Below are positions 44,596 through 54,769 of a stretch of DNA of 64,000 bases, piece by piece (position 1 is the stretch's first letter; each line of letters starts with the position of its first letter). A program made the translations under genes and the position numbers. The stretch covers positions 80,385,325 through 80,449,324 of the forward strand of contig JAQMRL010000002.1 in the NCBI GenBank assembly GCA_035578175.1, read 5' to 3'. Source of the DNA: Catonia carolina. Lineage: Eukaryota; Arthropoda; Insecta; Hemiptera; Achilidae. The notes beneath the pieces were generated by a model. The model saw only the letters and a list, made by a program, of their open reading frames with translations, did no database searches and was not told the origin of the DNA.

Positions 44596-45240
44596 CAGTA
44601 GAGTACCGATTTTCCGTGGATCGTTTAACCGGGGTTTGGATTAACCGTGCGATCACTAGAAATTTTTTTTGGTTTAACGTCCGACTGTTTTGCTAATTGC
44701 TGCTAATGCAGAAGGTGAAGGATGAAATGAATTTTTTGTAACGTATGAAAAAATGCCATGCCCGAGTGGGATTCGAACCCAAGACCGCATGATGAGAGGC
44801 GAGCACGTTACCAGCTCCTAAAATAAGTTGCAAAGAAGCTTTAACCGGTGCCGAAACATTACTAACTTTCATGGAAAATCAGGATGACACAGATTACGTG
44901 GACATTTTACATATTCGTGGTTATATAAGAAAAATAAAAGAAAAAATATTGCGGCATAAAATGAAACAAAGTAAAATAACAGATTTTTTGGTACGTAGTG
45001 TAAGGTAAGACTTATATAAATTTAAGTAGTAAATATTTTTATTTCAATACAATTTGTTTATTTATTTCCGATATCCGATAGTATTAACATGTATTAATCA
45101 GTAGAATAAAACATACGCGTAACTGGTGGTTTTGTTTATGACGTAAGTGGTCTCGACCGAATTGGGTTGTATTATCCGTGTTTTCCGGTTATCCGGTATA
45201 GTTATCCCCCCAATTACCACGGATAATCGGTATTATACTG
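44596..45240. mobile_element. Tigger-like element inside the LINE, split by SINE D
   Basis: TA-flanked ends CAGTAGAGTACCGATTTTCC and CAGTATAATACCGATTATCC (inverted). 44817-45005 retains a Tigger-type C-terminus (ETLLTFMENQDDTDYVDILH; KMKQSKITDFLV). SINE D occupies 44667-44817. Confidence 0.85.
44667..44817 (-). repeat. SINE D inside the Tigger-like element
   Basis: ggtttaacgtccgactgttt through ggattcgaacccaagaccgc to gcacgttaccagc. Confidence 0.85.
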
Positions 45241-46253
45241 TATAGCTCAAAAGCCTTTGAAATGAAAAACAGCTTACTGACTACAAACATTGATTTACAG
45301 ATTAGGAAAAATTTCTTAAAACATTATATTTGAAGTATAGCATTCTACGGAAGTAAAACGTGGGTGATAGGGGCTGTAGAAAAGAAGAGGATAGAAGCTT
45401 TTGAAATGTGGAGTTATAGGAAAATTTTAAAGATTAGGTGGGTGGACAAAATAAGTAATTTAGAGGTTCTTAGGCGAGTGGATGAAAAAAGAAGTATATG
45501 GAAGCATCTTACCAAAAGAAGGGCATGCTAGTGGGGCATATCCTAAGACATCCGGGTATTTGGCTATTAATAATGGAGGGTAATATTGAGGAAGTAAATT
45601 GTAGAGGGAGGCAAAGATTAGAATATATAAAGCAAATTACAAAAGATGTAGGGTGTTAACAGGTATGTCGATATGAAACGACTTGCGCAAGATAGAACAG
45701 GTTGGAGAACTGCATCAAACCAGTCGAGAGACTGATGACAAAAAAAAAGCTTAATTACACGACTAGAAATGTTTGATTTACTGTAATTACCAGCTACCTT
45801 ATTCCATTGGAACAAATTTTCTACAAATGAATCACCTTCTTTACGATCGCTGTCACCGGCATCTTCACTATCAGTCTCACTAGTCTACCTACCCGCTTCT
45901 GTTTTTTACCAGGTGTCAAAAAAACTGTTAAAGAAAAGCTTCTTCACGTCTTTAATTTCCTTCTTTATTTTTCAAATTGTGGAAAGAGAAACATCACAGC
46001 AGTTAGCCACTCGCTCATGGATTTTGTTAAGAGGCATTGAAAGGCATTTTTGTTTAGTTTCAACTCAACAGCATTTTATTACACTGCATATTAAATTTCA
46101 TTCAGCACTGTGAATAGTCTGCCCACATTTTTGAGAAACTACAGGGTGATTAATTTAAAAGAAGCCCGCTGCATTTAACAGTGGCCTTCGGCACTCAATT
46201 GGATTCAAACAGTAAATGAATACATAGAATTACTTAATACATAATTTTACATA

Positions 46254-48381
46254 CCGTATATCCCGGCGTACAAGTCGACCCGGCGTATAAGTCGAACCTA
46301 ATTTTGAAGAGTGTTTTTGTTGATTTAAGCAAGACCCGTTGTATAAGTCGAATCCGAAAAGTAAGGTACCGGTAATTCATACGAAGTTTATTTTGATAAC
46401 CCACTGGTACGTCAGATTATTTAAAAACGACTCTTTAATTAGCCATCTGTTCTACACAATGAATGAAAATACCTAGCTACTAGGTTTTGATAGATAGGTA
46501 TAAGATTATACATTTCAGTTTACATTACTATATTTATTTTGGGACAGAAATGGGGAAGTATTATATTGTTGACGAATTCCACCTGTCAATCAAAAGGTTT
46601 TATGGCTACCTACCTAATGTTACATTTTGGGAATACCCAATATGTCGTGTGAATGACTTTCACAGGCTACTAGTACAGTACAGTCTATAGGTTATTATTA
46701 TGTCTTCATTGCCGTGACTACAATCATCGAGTAAGGTTATCCACCTGCTTTCGGTTATTTATTTAGTGCATTTTGTATAGGCCTATTCGTGCGTGCAATA
46801 CTACCTGTAGCAATGAGTGCGGTTAAACGAATGAAATACGACTCTTCATTCAAATTAAAAGTTATCGGTTTGGCAAAAACTACAAACAACAGTGAAGCGG
46901 GTTGTAAGTTCGGTGTTAACGAAAAACTTGTGCGTGATTGGCGGAAAAGTGAAGAAAAGATTAGAGGAATGCCTCGCTCTAAATGCGCTATGCGAACAGG
47001 AACTGTACTTTGGCCGGAATTAGAGAAACATGTAGTGGAATGGGTGCTTCAAAACCGATTGAGCGGCAATATTATCACACGTTGCGCAATTCGATTGCAT
47101 TCAATAAACTGGGCAAAAGATAATCCTGAACACTCGGTAAGTTTCCTGGCAACTAGAAGTTGGTGTAGCCGTTTTATGGATCGACATAACCTAGTTCTGC
47201 GACAAAAAACTAAAATCGCACAAAAACTACCAAAAGATTTAGATAACAAGATTATTAATTTTCATAGATTTGTTATAAACCTTCGAAAAAAACATGACTA
47301 TGAGCTGGCTAACATTGGAAATATGGACGAAACGCCGCTGAATTTTGACATGCCTGGTAATTGCACAGTGAACGTAAAAGGTGAACATTCGGTAATTGTT
47401 AAAACAACTGGACACGAAAAAACTCGTTTTACTGTGGTTCTTTCATGTATGGCAGACGGAACAAAACTTAAGCCTTTGGTTATTTTTAAGCGAAAAATTA
47501 GGCCAAAAATTAAATTTCCATCAGGCATAATAGTACATTTCCAAAAAAAGGGGTGGATGGATGAGGCCGGTATTGACATTTGGGTAAAAAATATTTGGAA
47601 TAGGCGACCTGGTGGTTTAAGAAAGAAAAAAAGCTTATTGGTGTGGGACATGTTTCGTGCGCATCTAACGGAAAAAACAAAAAAAAATTTAAAGGACGAA
47701 AATACGGATACATGTGTAATCCCGGGTGGACTTACGTCAGTGCTACAACCATTGGATGTTAGTTTAAACAAGCCATTTAAAAGTGCAGTTTATCGGGACT
47801 GGAATAAATGGATGGCTATTGGAGAGAAAAGTTTTACTCCGGGCGGAAATATGCGTCCTGCGTCTTTAGACATTATTTGCCAGTGGGTAATTACAGCTTG
47901 GGATGAAGTGAAAATACAAACTGTGGTAAAATCATTTAAAAAATGCGGGATATCTAACGCTTTAGATTCATCAGAAGACGACGTACTGTGGGACGTAGGT
48001 GACGACGATGACGATACTGACAAGGATAGTGATGAAGCAAGGGAAGACTTGTGGGATCCATATGACGCTGCAGGAATAGACAATGGAGAGTCAGAAATTT
48101 CTGACACGGATCTATAACTGTATGTATTTTATGATACCTACCTAGGTAATTTTTTATTCTATTACTTTTTCTTTTAAAAAGAATATAGTTACGTATTTCT
48201 AACGAATATAGTGTTATGTAGTTACTTATTTCAGTTAAGTACCTCAGTGTATTTTGTTTCTCAGTCAACTACCCTGAACTTTAAAAAATTAAATTTCGTA
48301 GACCCGGTGTATAAGTCGACCTCTGTTTTTTAAACATATATTTTGCTTCTGAAACCTCGACTTATACGCCGGGATATACGG
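46254..48381 (+). mobile_element. Intact pogo/Tigger-superfamily element (2128 bp)
   Basis: TA on both sides (46252-46253; 48382-48383). Ends CCGTATATCCCGGCG identical for 15 bp, followed by related gtataagtcga repeats that recur subterminally. One long transposase ORF. Confidence 0.95.
46789..48117 (+). CDS. Pogo/Tigger transposase, intact ORF (434-442 aa)
   Basis: A DDE_1-type transposase. The first ATG is at 46789; the one at 46813 (MSAVKRMKYDSSFKLK) is likelier because homologous N-termini start with the SAVKR block. Residues ~12-53 form a Brinker/POGK-like helix-turn-helix (KLKVIGLAKTTNNSEAGCKF, EKLVRDWRKSE). Residues ~72-145 form the CENP-B-type second DNA-binding domain (WPELEKHVVEWVLQNRLSGN). 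Catalytic residues in the 442-residue numbering are D180 (IGNMDETPLNFDM), D287 (LLVWDMFRAH) and D323 (TSVLQPLDVSLNKPF), 35 apart. The last ~50 residues are strongly acidic (VGDDDDDTDKDSDEAREDLW). No disruption, so it may be active or recently so. Confidence 0.93.
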   Translation: MRAILPVAMSAVKRMKYDSSFKLKVIGLAKTTNNSEAGCKFGVNEKLVRDWRKSEEKIRGMPRSKCAMRTGTVLWPELEKHVVEWVLQNRLSGNIITRCAIRLHSINWAKDNPEHSVSFLATRSWCSRFMDRHNLVLRQKTKIAQKLPKDLDNKIINFHRFVINLRKKHDYELANIGNMDETPLNFDMPGNCTVNVKGEHSVIVKTTGHEKTRFTVVLSCMADGTKLKPLVIFKRKIRPKIKFPSGIIVHFQKKGWMDEAGIDIWVKNIWNRRPGGLRKKKSLLVWDMFRAHLTEKTKKNLKDENTDTCVIPGGLTSVLQPLDVSLNKPFKSAVYRDWNKWMAIGEKSFTPGGNMRPASLDIICQWVITAWDEVKIQTVVKSFKKCGISNALDSSEDDVLWDVGDDDDDTDKDSDEAREDLWDPYDAAGIDNGESEISDTDL

Positions 48382-49110
48382 TATTTATTTACAAATTTAT
48401 ATACAAATTTCAACTTCAACTTTACAGTAGATGCTGAAAGTGGCGCCCTTGAACGCTTACACATTTTTGCGCTCGTTCAATGTTATTAATGCACACACGA
48501 CACAATATGGAAACGTCTATAGCTTGAATGGCTGCCATGATGTTATTCTTTAGCTCATGTATACTGCGGGGGTTTGTTTGGTAAACAGTTCCTTTTAAAT
48601 AACCTCATAGAAAAAAATTGCACATACTCAAATCAGGTGAACGAGGAGGCTACAAATGTTTACTAACAACTCGCATGGGAAAAGCCTGATTGATATGAGA
48701 TAGGGACTGACGAGACGTGTGACATGTTGCACCATCTTGCTGGAAAAATTGTACTCTATAATAATATAATTTAATTAAATAATAATATAAATTCTACTAT
48801 AAAGGCCAGTCGATCACATAATGGTCAGTGCTGCCAATAGAGCATGTGAAAATTACTCGAGCAGCGGGCTACTTTTAAATGAATCATCCAGTAGCATTTC
48901 TGTTTACAGTAACAAACAGTTATATTCGTACTGTTAACCTACAAAAGTTTGCGTGATATAATGTATAGGCTATGCTCTGGGTATACTGTAAGTTGTTATG
49001 TTTGTCGTACTGAAATTAAAGCAATCGCGCATGCACACTGATGCTGTTCCCCCTTTACCCCTCGTGGCAAACACGGGCAAACTCATGACTAGTGATTATA
49101 ACAAGGTTAC

Positions 49111-49959
49111 CCTTTATGAAAATGCAAAATAAAGAGAATAAAATTGGAGGAAGAATTCTGGAAAGGAAGAAAAGAGATGTAAACGAATGAAAGATCTTTG
49201 TATTTTAGGGAAAATCAGAAGGACAATATAAAACAATTGAGTCATCATTCTGAGTGCAGAGTCAGGTTTTTGTAGTCAGATCACTTCAAGTCACGTGTAG
49301 TCAGATCTAGACGGATCACTTCACATTGGTTTTGTAGTCGGTGCAGTTTTATTATGTTTTGGGTTTGATCGGTTGTTCAATATTCAGATAAATTCGTTTC
49401 GATTAAACAAATACAGTGTAAGTGTATAATTGTGATTTAGACAGGTACAGGTTAAATAAGTGCAAATAATAATAATAATAAATAATAAAGTAATAGTAAG
49501 TATGAATATAAACACTGATGTAGTAATGAGCTGTAGGGGAAGGGAGCCATATATGGAATACTAGTGTTTTTCCAGACAGGACGTTGTAAATGGTGATCTT
49601 CTCGCACCATTGGTTATACCGACAGAAACAACTACCGGATTCAAACAGACCAAATACAGCGTGTTTAGTCAAGGTGATTACAATGAAGATAAAAAAGGTG
49701 AAACATGGATTGAATGTTTGAGGTGTAATAATTGATATCATGAACAATGCACTAATGCTGAAAGGTTGTATTTTGTCTACGATTACTCTCAATAAACTGA
49801 TTGGACTAATACTTTGGTGCTTTAAAAACTATGTAGCCAAATTATGTAGTAGGCTATCTATTCCAAGTAATCCAAATTATAACCCAATGTATTCCATATT
49901 AAGATCCTATTTTGTGAATTATTGTAAAAATTATTTATTTTTTTAAAATTTTTTTTTTT
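49111..49959. other. Unassigned sequence
   Basis: A direct repeat gtagtcagatc occurs near 49274 and 49298. Nothing else supported. Confidence 0.4.
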
Positions 49960-50167
49960 ATGTTCAGGGCTCCCACACTCCCCTACACCCTGCCGTCTCC
50001 TCCCACAGAGAAGTGTGCAGCCAGGTACGGAAGTCCGTCAGCAAGTAGAACGGCAAACAGCCTCCTTAATATACTCCTTGCTATAATGATTCATGATATC
50101 ATATTTCACCACTCCTATTTATTATTATCATTTCCAAATTTACCAAATCATTTATCAACATAAGTAT
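49960..50167 (+). repeat. Repeat K, flank of the 45-bp array
   Basis: cagggctcccacactcccct through atttatcaacataagtattc matches 25812-26020; the array begins where K reads gacacattaaagacatt. Confidence 0.8.
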
Positions 50168-51590
50168 TCACGAAGAACGACTGCAGACACATTAAAGACA
50201 TTAACATAGTAATATGAAGATAGTCCTATAGACACATTACAGACATTAACATAGTAATATGAAGATAGTCCTATAGACACATTAAAGACATTAACATAGT
50301 AATATGAAGATAGTCCTATAGACACATTAAAGACATTAACATAGTAATATGAAGATAGTCCTATAGACACATTACAGACATTAACATAGTAATATGAAGA
50401 TAGTCCTATAGACACATTAAAGACATTAACATAGTAATATGAAGATAGTCCTATAGACACATTACAGACATTAACATAGTAATATGAAGATAGTCCTATA
50501 GACACATTAAAGACATTAACATAGTAATATGAAGATAGTCCTATAGACACATTACAGACATTAACATAGTAATATGAAGATAGTCCTATAGACACATTAC
50601 AGACATTAACATAGTAATATGAAGATAGTCCTATAGACACATTAAAGACATTAACATAGTAATATGAAGATAGTCCTATAGACACATTAAAGACATTAAC
50701 ATAGTAATATGAAGATAGTCCTATAGACACATTACAGACATTAACATAGTAATATGAAGATAGTCCTATAGACACATTAAAGACATTAACATAGTAATAT
50801 GAAGATAGTCCTATAGACACATTAAAGACATTAACATAGTAATATGAAGATAGTCCTATAGACACATTACAGACATTAACATAGTAATATGAAGATAGTC
50901 CTATAGACACATTAAAGACATTAACATAGTAATATGAAGATAGTCCTATAGACACATTACAGACATTAACATAGTAATATGAAGATAGTCCTATAGACAC
51001 ATTACAGACATTAACATAGTAATATGAAGATAGTCCTATAGACACATTAAAGACATTAACATAGTAATATGAAGATAGTCCTATAGACACATTAAAGACA
51101 TTAACATAGTAATATGAAGATAGTCCTATAGACACATTACAGACATTAACATAGTAATATGAAGATAGTCCTATAGACACATTACAGACATTAACATAGT
51201 AATATGAAGATAGTCCTATAGACACATTAAAGACATTAACATAGTAATATGAAGATAGTCCTATAGACACATTACAGACATTAACATAGTAATATGAAGA
51301 TAGTCCTATAGACACATTAAAGACATTAACATAGTAATATGAAGATAGTCCTATAGACACATTAAAGACATTAACATAGTAATATGAAGATAGTCCTATA
51401 GACACATTAAAGACATTAACATAGTAATATGAAGATTAACATAGTAATATGAAGATTAACATAGTAATATGAAGATAGTCCTATAGACACATTAAAGACA
51501 TTAACATAGTAATATGAAGATAGTCCTATAGACACATTAAAGACATTAACATAGTAATATGAAGATAGTCCTATATAGTCCTAATAGAAC
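50168..51590. repeat. 45-bp tandem array, ~30 units
   Basis: Unit gacacattaaagacattaac + atagtaatatgaagatagtc + ctata. Units differ at one site (attaaag or attacag), giving a two-letter pattern along the array. A few partial units (atagtaatatgaagatta) lie at the right end near 51421-51475. The unit length is a multiple of three, so a spurious 416-residue minus-strand frame runs through it. Confidence 0.97.
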
Positions 51591-51829
51591 ATAGTAATAT
51601 GAAGACATTAACATAGACATTATGTCGCTAAAGAAAATTAAAAAGAAAAAATTATATTTTTGTAAATTTAAGATTTTGTATTTTCTAGTTGAATTTTAAT
51701 TCAAGTAATTTGAAAAAAGACACAGAAACCCCGAAAAATGAAAAAGGTATTCCATATTTGGTTCCTCTCCCCTACCATTTTATGAGCAAAAGAATAAATA
51801 AATAAATAAAATGAAAAGATAGTAATTAC

Positions 51830-51990
51830 CTCGTCATTAAGAAAGATGAAATACATCTGGATGAAAATGAATGCCATTCTTGTAGCAGGTGTAAGAGCGA
51901 GTAACATGTTATGGCACTTGGTGTCTTTCTCCAATTCGAAGTACTGACCGAATTCAAGGCCCGAGTAAATCATGCTTCCAATACCAAATG
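51830..51990 (-). CDS. Otop: Otopetrin exon 3
   Basis: The acceptor tttcag is followed by bases that complete an alanine codon, giving AVAFGIGSMIYSG across the junction. The exon encodes the loop EFGQYFELEKDTKCHN and the helix TRMAFIFIQMYFIFLNDE. The donor is GAG|GTAATT and the leaving phase is 0. This is among the best-conserved parts of insect otopetrins as I recall them. The next intron opens with about 240 bp of AT-rich sequence and then the 45-bp minisatellite. Confidence 0.95.
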
Positions 51991-52104
51991 CTGAAACGTT
52001 AAACACAATATTATTTAAGTTTTACAAATTAATCTATAAGAAAAAGATTTAGTTCAATCAAAATACTTGAAAGATTCCAAGTACATTTTTCCTATTTAAT
52101 ACAG

Positions 52105-52990
52105 CGTTGTTGTTGTTGTTGTCGTTTAGGTGATCAGCCTGGTTGGCTGGTTTGAACCTGTAGAGGTTTTACTAAGTGAACTGAGGAGTGAGGTGGTTTA
52201 CCATTGCCACAACTCACTAAGTGAAAAAGTACGCTTATCAGCATGCCGGGCCCTCTGAAAAGCACATATTTTCCACTCTCTAAACAACACCTTCACTTCA
52301 TTCACCACAGGGTCTGGCTGTATAATGAAATTCATTACTTTCAGAGGAGATAACTCTGATTAGTGTCACAGTACACCTCTACCTCTTCATCATCATCATC
52401 ATCTGGGTATCCTTGCAGCAGGCCGGGTAGGATTTGAGAGGACGACATGCCTCCATCTATCTCTATCTCGATATACCTTTCTATTCTGATATCCTGTAGT
52501 GTCATTCCTTTTGTTAGGAGATCATCCCTTATTTGGTCAGTCCATCTTCTTCTGGGACGTCCAACGGGTCTCTTTCCAGATACCTCCATGTCCAAGTACT
52601 GTCTGGGAATACGTGCCTCTGGCATCCTTTGTACATGTCCAAACCACTTGAGTCTTGCGGTACATAATCTTTCTTCCATCGTTAAGGTCACCTGCATATC
52701 TCTTCTTATATATTCATTTCTGACCTTGTCTCTTCTGGTCTTCTGCAAGGCTGATCTTAAAAATTTCATCTCACATGCCTGTAATTTGCTAATGTCCCCT
52801 TTCAATAAGACACAGCTTTCTAGGCCATATGTCATTATTGGAAGAAGATATGTTTTAAACATGTCTTTAAACATATCAGTCATTTAATTGGCTGACCATG
52901 TGATAAGAAACAGAACTATTTATTTTAGCCCTGCAACTAACAGATTGAGTGTAAATAATTTGACACCCCACCTGTCTGTTATGGGCAGTT
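52105..52990 (-). repeat. Repeat A, split by a LINE 3' end
   Basis: Inverted repeat A 52105-52385 and 52875-52990. About 15 bp (ctgttcttaaatgat in other copies) is missing at the insertion point. Confidence 0.85.
52386..52874 (-). pseudogene. 5'-truncated LINE, RT C-terminus with (GAT)n tail
   Basis: The minus frame encodes YLLPIMTYGLESCVLLKGDI, ARLKWFGHVQRMPEARIPRQ and SGKRPVGRPRRRWTDQIRDD, the C-terminus of a non-LTR reverse transcriptase. The 3' tail is (GAT)n, seen as catcatcatcatcatc at 52387-52400. The frame is still open, so the insertion is fairly young. Confidence 0.85.
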
Positions 52991-53119
52991 AATACAGTAG
53001 CATGCAAATTAATCCAAACACAGATGTTATGTAATGAAAAGTTACTTCATTTTTGAAAAAATATTTATACGAGGTGAGATCAAAAAGTAAGGTGACTTTT
53101 CAATTTTATAAAAAATATT

Positions 53120-53519
53120 CATGCCCAAAACGGACAGGTGGAGTGTTATTTTAATTGCACTCAATCTGTTTGGTCCAGGGCTAAAAAAAATAGTTGTGTT
53201 TCTTATCACATAGTCAGCCACTTATATGACTGAACTATTTAAGAACAGAAGAGGTAGAGGTGTAAAAGATACTAGTCAGAGTTATCTCCTCTGAGAGTAA
53301 TGAATTTCACTATGCAGCCAGACCCTGTGGTGAATGAAGTGAAGGTGTCATTTGCAGGGTGGAAAGTGAGTGCTTTTTGGAGGGCCTGACATGCTGATAA
53401 GCATACTCTTTCGACTCAGTGAAATGTGGCTATGGTAAACCACATTACTCCTCGTTTTTACTTAGTAAATCCTCTAGAGGTTCAAACCAGCCTTTCGGCT
53501 GTTGACCTAAACAACAACA
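53120..53519 (+). repeat. Repeat A2 with ~10-bp target duplication
   Basis: Flanked by AAAAAATATT on both sides (53110-53119; 53520-53529). Full length, tgcccaaaacggacagg to acctaaacaacaac. Confidence 0.9.
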
Positions 53520-53532
53520 AAAAAATATTTAT

Positions 53533-54110
53533 TTATTCATCCAAAATTATGTTATTCCCTTCAAAATAATCCCCTTTTGATACAATGTACTTGTGCCAGC
53601 GCTTTTTCCAGTCAAAACATTTCTGAAATGCACTTTTGGGTATTGCCTTGAGCTCCTCCAGCAATGCAGCCTTAATCTCCAAAGAAGAGCCTGGGCTGTT
53701 CCACTGGGATGATTGAGCTTTGGTTTCGACGTCATAACCATAGACCCATGTTTCGTCACCAGTTATAACCCTTTTGAGCAGATCAGGATCATAAGTGACG
53801 TCGTTGAACATGTCTTGGGCGATGTTCATGCGATGCTGCTTCTGATCAAAATTAAACAGTTTTGGAACGAATTTCGCTGACTCACGTTTCATACCCAAAA
53901 CATCCGTTAAAATTGATTGGCATGAGCCAAACGATATGTTAAGATCATCAGCTATTTCTGTAATCGTGATTCGATAATTTTTCAACACAATTTCTTTCAC
54001 TTCCTGAACATTTTCGTCGGTTTTTGACATGCTGGGGCGTCCAGAGCGAGGTTCATCATTAACATTTTCTCGGCCCTCTTGGAATAACTTATACTATTTA
54101 TAAACATTTT
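53533..54110 (-). pseudogene. Mariner transposase, catalytic core deleted
   Basis: SKTDENVQEVKEIVLKNYRI, IADDLNISFGSCQSILTDVL and VITGDETWVYGYDVETKAQS keep the DNA-binding domain and first aspartate, then it joins SLEIKAALLEELKAIPKSAF. The open frame 54030-53533 crosses the junction without a stop. The second and third aspartates are missing. Confidence 0.88.
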
Positions 54111-54211
54111 TTGTGCTCATAGTTGACTCACCGTACGCCACTGTCAACATTTCAAGAGTTTTTGAACACTTAATACAATTTTTTACACAAAAATTAATAA
54201 CAAACTCTCAA

Positions 54212-54535
54212 CCCACCGGGGTTGGTCTAGAGGTAAAGTCGTCGCCAAAATCAGCTGTTTAACAGCTGATTTTCGGAGATGAAGGTTCCTGGTTCAAATC
54301 CTAGTAAAGGTAGTTACTTTTATACGAATTTGAATATCAGACAGTGGTTACCGGTGTACTTTGATGGTTGGGGTTCAATTAACCATACTCTCTCAGGAAT
54401 GGTCGACCTGAGTCTGTACAAGACTACACCTCATTTACAGGTCATACATATCATCCTCATCTGATTGGGTCATCGGGTTGCTTATTGTTCTGAATTGAAC
54501 AGATTGCAACGTACACAAATTAGGGATTACAAAAA
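54212..54535 (+). repeat. SINE C, full length
   Basis: Head gttggtctagaggtaaagtc (A box), ggttcaaatcc (B box), body to acacaaattagggattac and an A-tail. Flanks aaactctc/aactctc are the target duplication. Confidence 0.9.
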
Positions 54536-54769
54536 AAAACTCTCTGCTCCGTTATTTTCAACAGCAAAATATCGCCGAGCACGCAAACACGAGTCTACCC
54601 TTTATGCCTCTCACATAAAAACAACACGTGCTATATAGTCAAAACTTTGAACATATGATCGTGACGAGTGTACCCACACAACAAAAAAAAAAGTGAAATT
54701 ACAGTGTACAGAGCGCGCGAAATTCAAAAAGTCACCTTACTTTTTGATCACACCTCGTACATTCATTTT

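Larger units (their letters stand above)
44582..45752 (+). pseudogene. 5'-truncated LINE with 11-bp target duplication, split by Tigger
   Basis: AGCTTAATTAC borders both sides within repeat G. After 45242 the frame reads AFEMKNSLLTTNIDLQIRKN, SIAFYGSKTWVIGAVEKKRI and FEMWSYRKILKIRWVDKISN, ending MKRLAQDRTGWRTASNQSRD and an A-run: the C-terminus of a non-LTR reverse transcriptase, with frameshifts. Confidence 0.85.
46142..48891 (-). mobile_element. Degraded mariner inside repeat G, split by pogo
   Basis: TA-flanked ends CAGGGTGATTAATTTAAAAG and CTGGATGATTCATTTAAAAG (inverted). The minus frame at 48760-48420 gives FQQDGATCHTSRQSLSHINQ and PPRSPDLSMCNFFL, with the third aspartate changed to N, plus GRHFQHLL at the end. 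Confidence 0.82.
44330..49110 (-). repeat. Repeat G, minus orientation, heavily nested
   Basis: Segments 44330-44581, 45753-46141 and 48892-49110 match 21640-23275 inverted, in consistent order. The helix-turn-helix region (VANCCDVSLSTI*KIKKEIK) is at ~45960-46030 on the minus strand. All the sequence between these segments is later insertions. Confidence 0.75.
53070..54757 (-). mobile_element. Internally deleted mariner with two SINE insertions
   Basis: TA-flanked ends CGAGGTGAGATCAAAAAGTA and CGAGGTGTGATCAAAAAGTA (inverted). Repeat A2 sits at 53120-53519 and SINE C at 54212-54535. Same family and same internal deletion as the 27-kb copy. Confidence 0.92.

Noticed and set aside
14840..44817. 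tRNA-like sequences with A and B boxes as real tRNA genes
   Set aside because: Each is followed by a shared SINE body and A-rich tail, occurs in several copies, and the acceptor and anticodon arms do not pair fully.
47298..48268. Minus-strand frames of 104-157 residues within the pogo element
   Set aside because: Antisense shadows of the intact pogo transposase.
50155..51405. 416-residue open frame of 15-residue repeats (VNVCNVSIGLSSYYY)
   Set aside because: Made entirely of the 45-bp minisatellite, on intronic sequence, with no non-repeat coding part; the open frame follows from the unit length being divisible by three.
39544..51590. Regular repeats that might be CRISPR arrays
   Set aside because: Units are contiguous with no unique spacers, lie in an insect gene's introns, and have no cas genes.
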